From NCBI RefSeq assembly GCF_001571365.1, contig NZ_BCTQ01000015.1:83896-147895 (forward strand): a stretch of DNA of 64,000 bases, given 5' to 3'. A program made the translations under genes and the position numbers. The DNA comes from Achromobacter denitrificans NBRC 15125 (GTDB taxonomy: Bacteria > Pseudomonadota > Gammaproteobacteria > Burkholderiales > Burkholderiaceae_B). This document shows positions 63,974 to 64,000 of the stretch, in pieces (the first letter of the stretch is position 1; every line of letters starts with the position of its first letter). The notes beneath the pieces are model-generated. The model was not told the DNA's origin. It searched no databases and saw only the letters and a list, made by a program, of their open reading frames with translations.

Positions 63974-64000
63974 GGGGGGCAGCAAGCACGCAAAGCGTGC

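Larger units (their letters stand above)
63683..64000. other. Gene-free region with tandem repeats after folE
   Basis: 318 bases to the window end. After about 68 unique bases it is a tandem repeat with a 104-106 bp unit, described separately. The short open frames here are a by-product of the repeat. Confidence 0.75.
63751..64000. repeat. 104-106 bp tandem repeat (two full units and a partial third)
   Basis: Unit 1 63751-63854 (104 bp), unit 2 63855-63960 (106 bp, one extra CA), partial unit 3 63961-64000. Each begins GCGCAGCCCCCTC and holds GCACGTGCAGCGCTGGGGCC and a minus-strand 47-bp element. The array may continue beyond the window. Confidence 0.9.

Noticed and set aside
63707..63993. 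Short minus-strand coding frames in the tandem repeat
   Set aside because: Identical peptides repeated per unit with no ribosome site; they follow from the DNA repeat.
63751..64000. CRISPR array
   Set aside because: The whole 104-106 bp unit repeats, without short repeats alternating with unique spacers, and no cas gene is present.

Overview
The window is high-GC DNA (mostly G or C at third codon positions) with tightly packed genes. Its content points to a free-living betaproteobacterium of the Burkholderiales, most likely Alcaligenaceae (Bordetella- or Achromobacter-like). Indicators are a Bug-family (TTT) solute receptor, FecI/FecR-TonB iron gene sets, narK1-narK2-narG denitrification order, DUF3325 beside PepSY membrane proteins, and a GC-rich intergenic repeat near folE. 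No database search was possible. Family calls rest on motifs, length and gene order. No rRNA, tRNA, CRISPR array, transposase or phage gene was seen.

Layout. 1-7762: nitrate and NO metabolism, with narG (truncated by the window edge), narK2 and narK1 on the minus strand and nnrS divergent on the plus strand. An FNR/ANR-type box lies between narK1 and nnrS. 7776-8892: two small minus-strand genes of unknown function. 8970-15220: a FecI-FecR-TonB receptor-PepSY reductase iron-uptake operon behind a Fur-like box. 15437-17233: a TetR gene, its apparent target membrane protein and an unknown gene. 17297-24611: an MdtABC-type RND efflux operon. 24636-28065: LysR, M20 peptidase and Bug receptor. 28203-31217: a catalase HPII and ferritin-like operon. 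31489-33467: a second PepSY/DUF3325 iron-reduction pair behind another Fur-like box.

33617-36639 encodes anaerobic class III ribonucleotide reductase, in which the glycyl-radical tail of NrdD is a separate 60-residue gene between nrdD and nrdG. The promoter carries an FNR/ANR-type box and two NrdR-type palindromes. 36725-41178: a nitronate monooxygenase-like enzyme, then a TetR gene next to a 17-bp perfect inverted repeat, coupled to a rifampin-phosphotransferase-like enzyme.

41175-46606 looks like one envelope methionine-repair system. A two-component pair is divergent from a cytochrome b/molybdoenzyme pair, an exported protein with Met at every fifth residue, and exported MsrB and MsrA. 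46809-47732: glutarate hydroxylase GlaH. 47782-54372: a six-gene LIV-type ABC transporter and nitrilase operon divergent from a TrmB-like regulator. 54423-63682: LysR, a small unknown, Dps, an MFS permease, cstA with its YjiX-like partner, a NarX/NarL-type two-component pair, and folE. folE is flanked by inverted copies of a 47-bp repeat, and the window ends in a 104-106 bp tandem repeat.

The strongest candidates for unusual biology are the split NrdD and the methionine-rich peptide/Msr cluster. The duplicated bipartite element ahead of narG and narK1 and the nitrilase-transporter operon follow.
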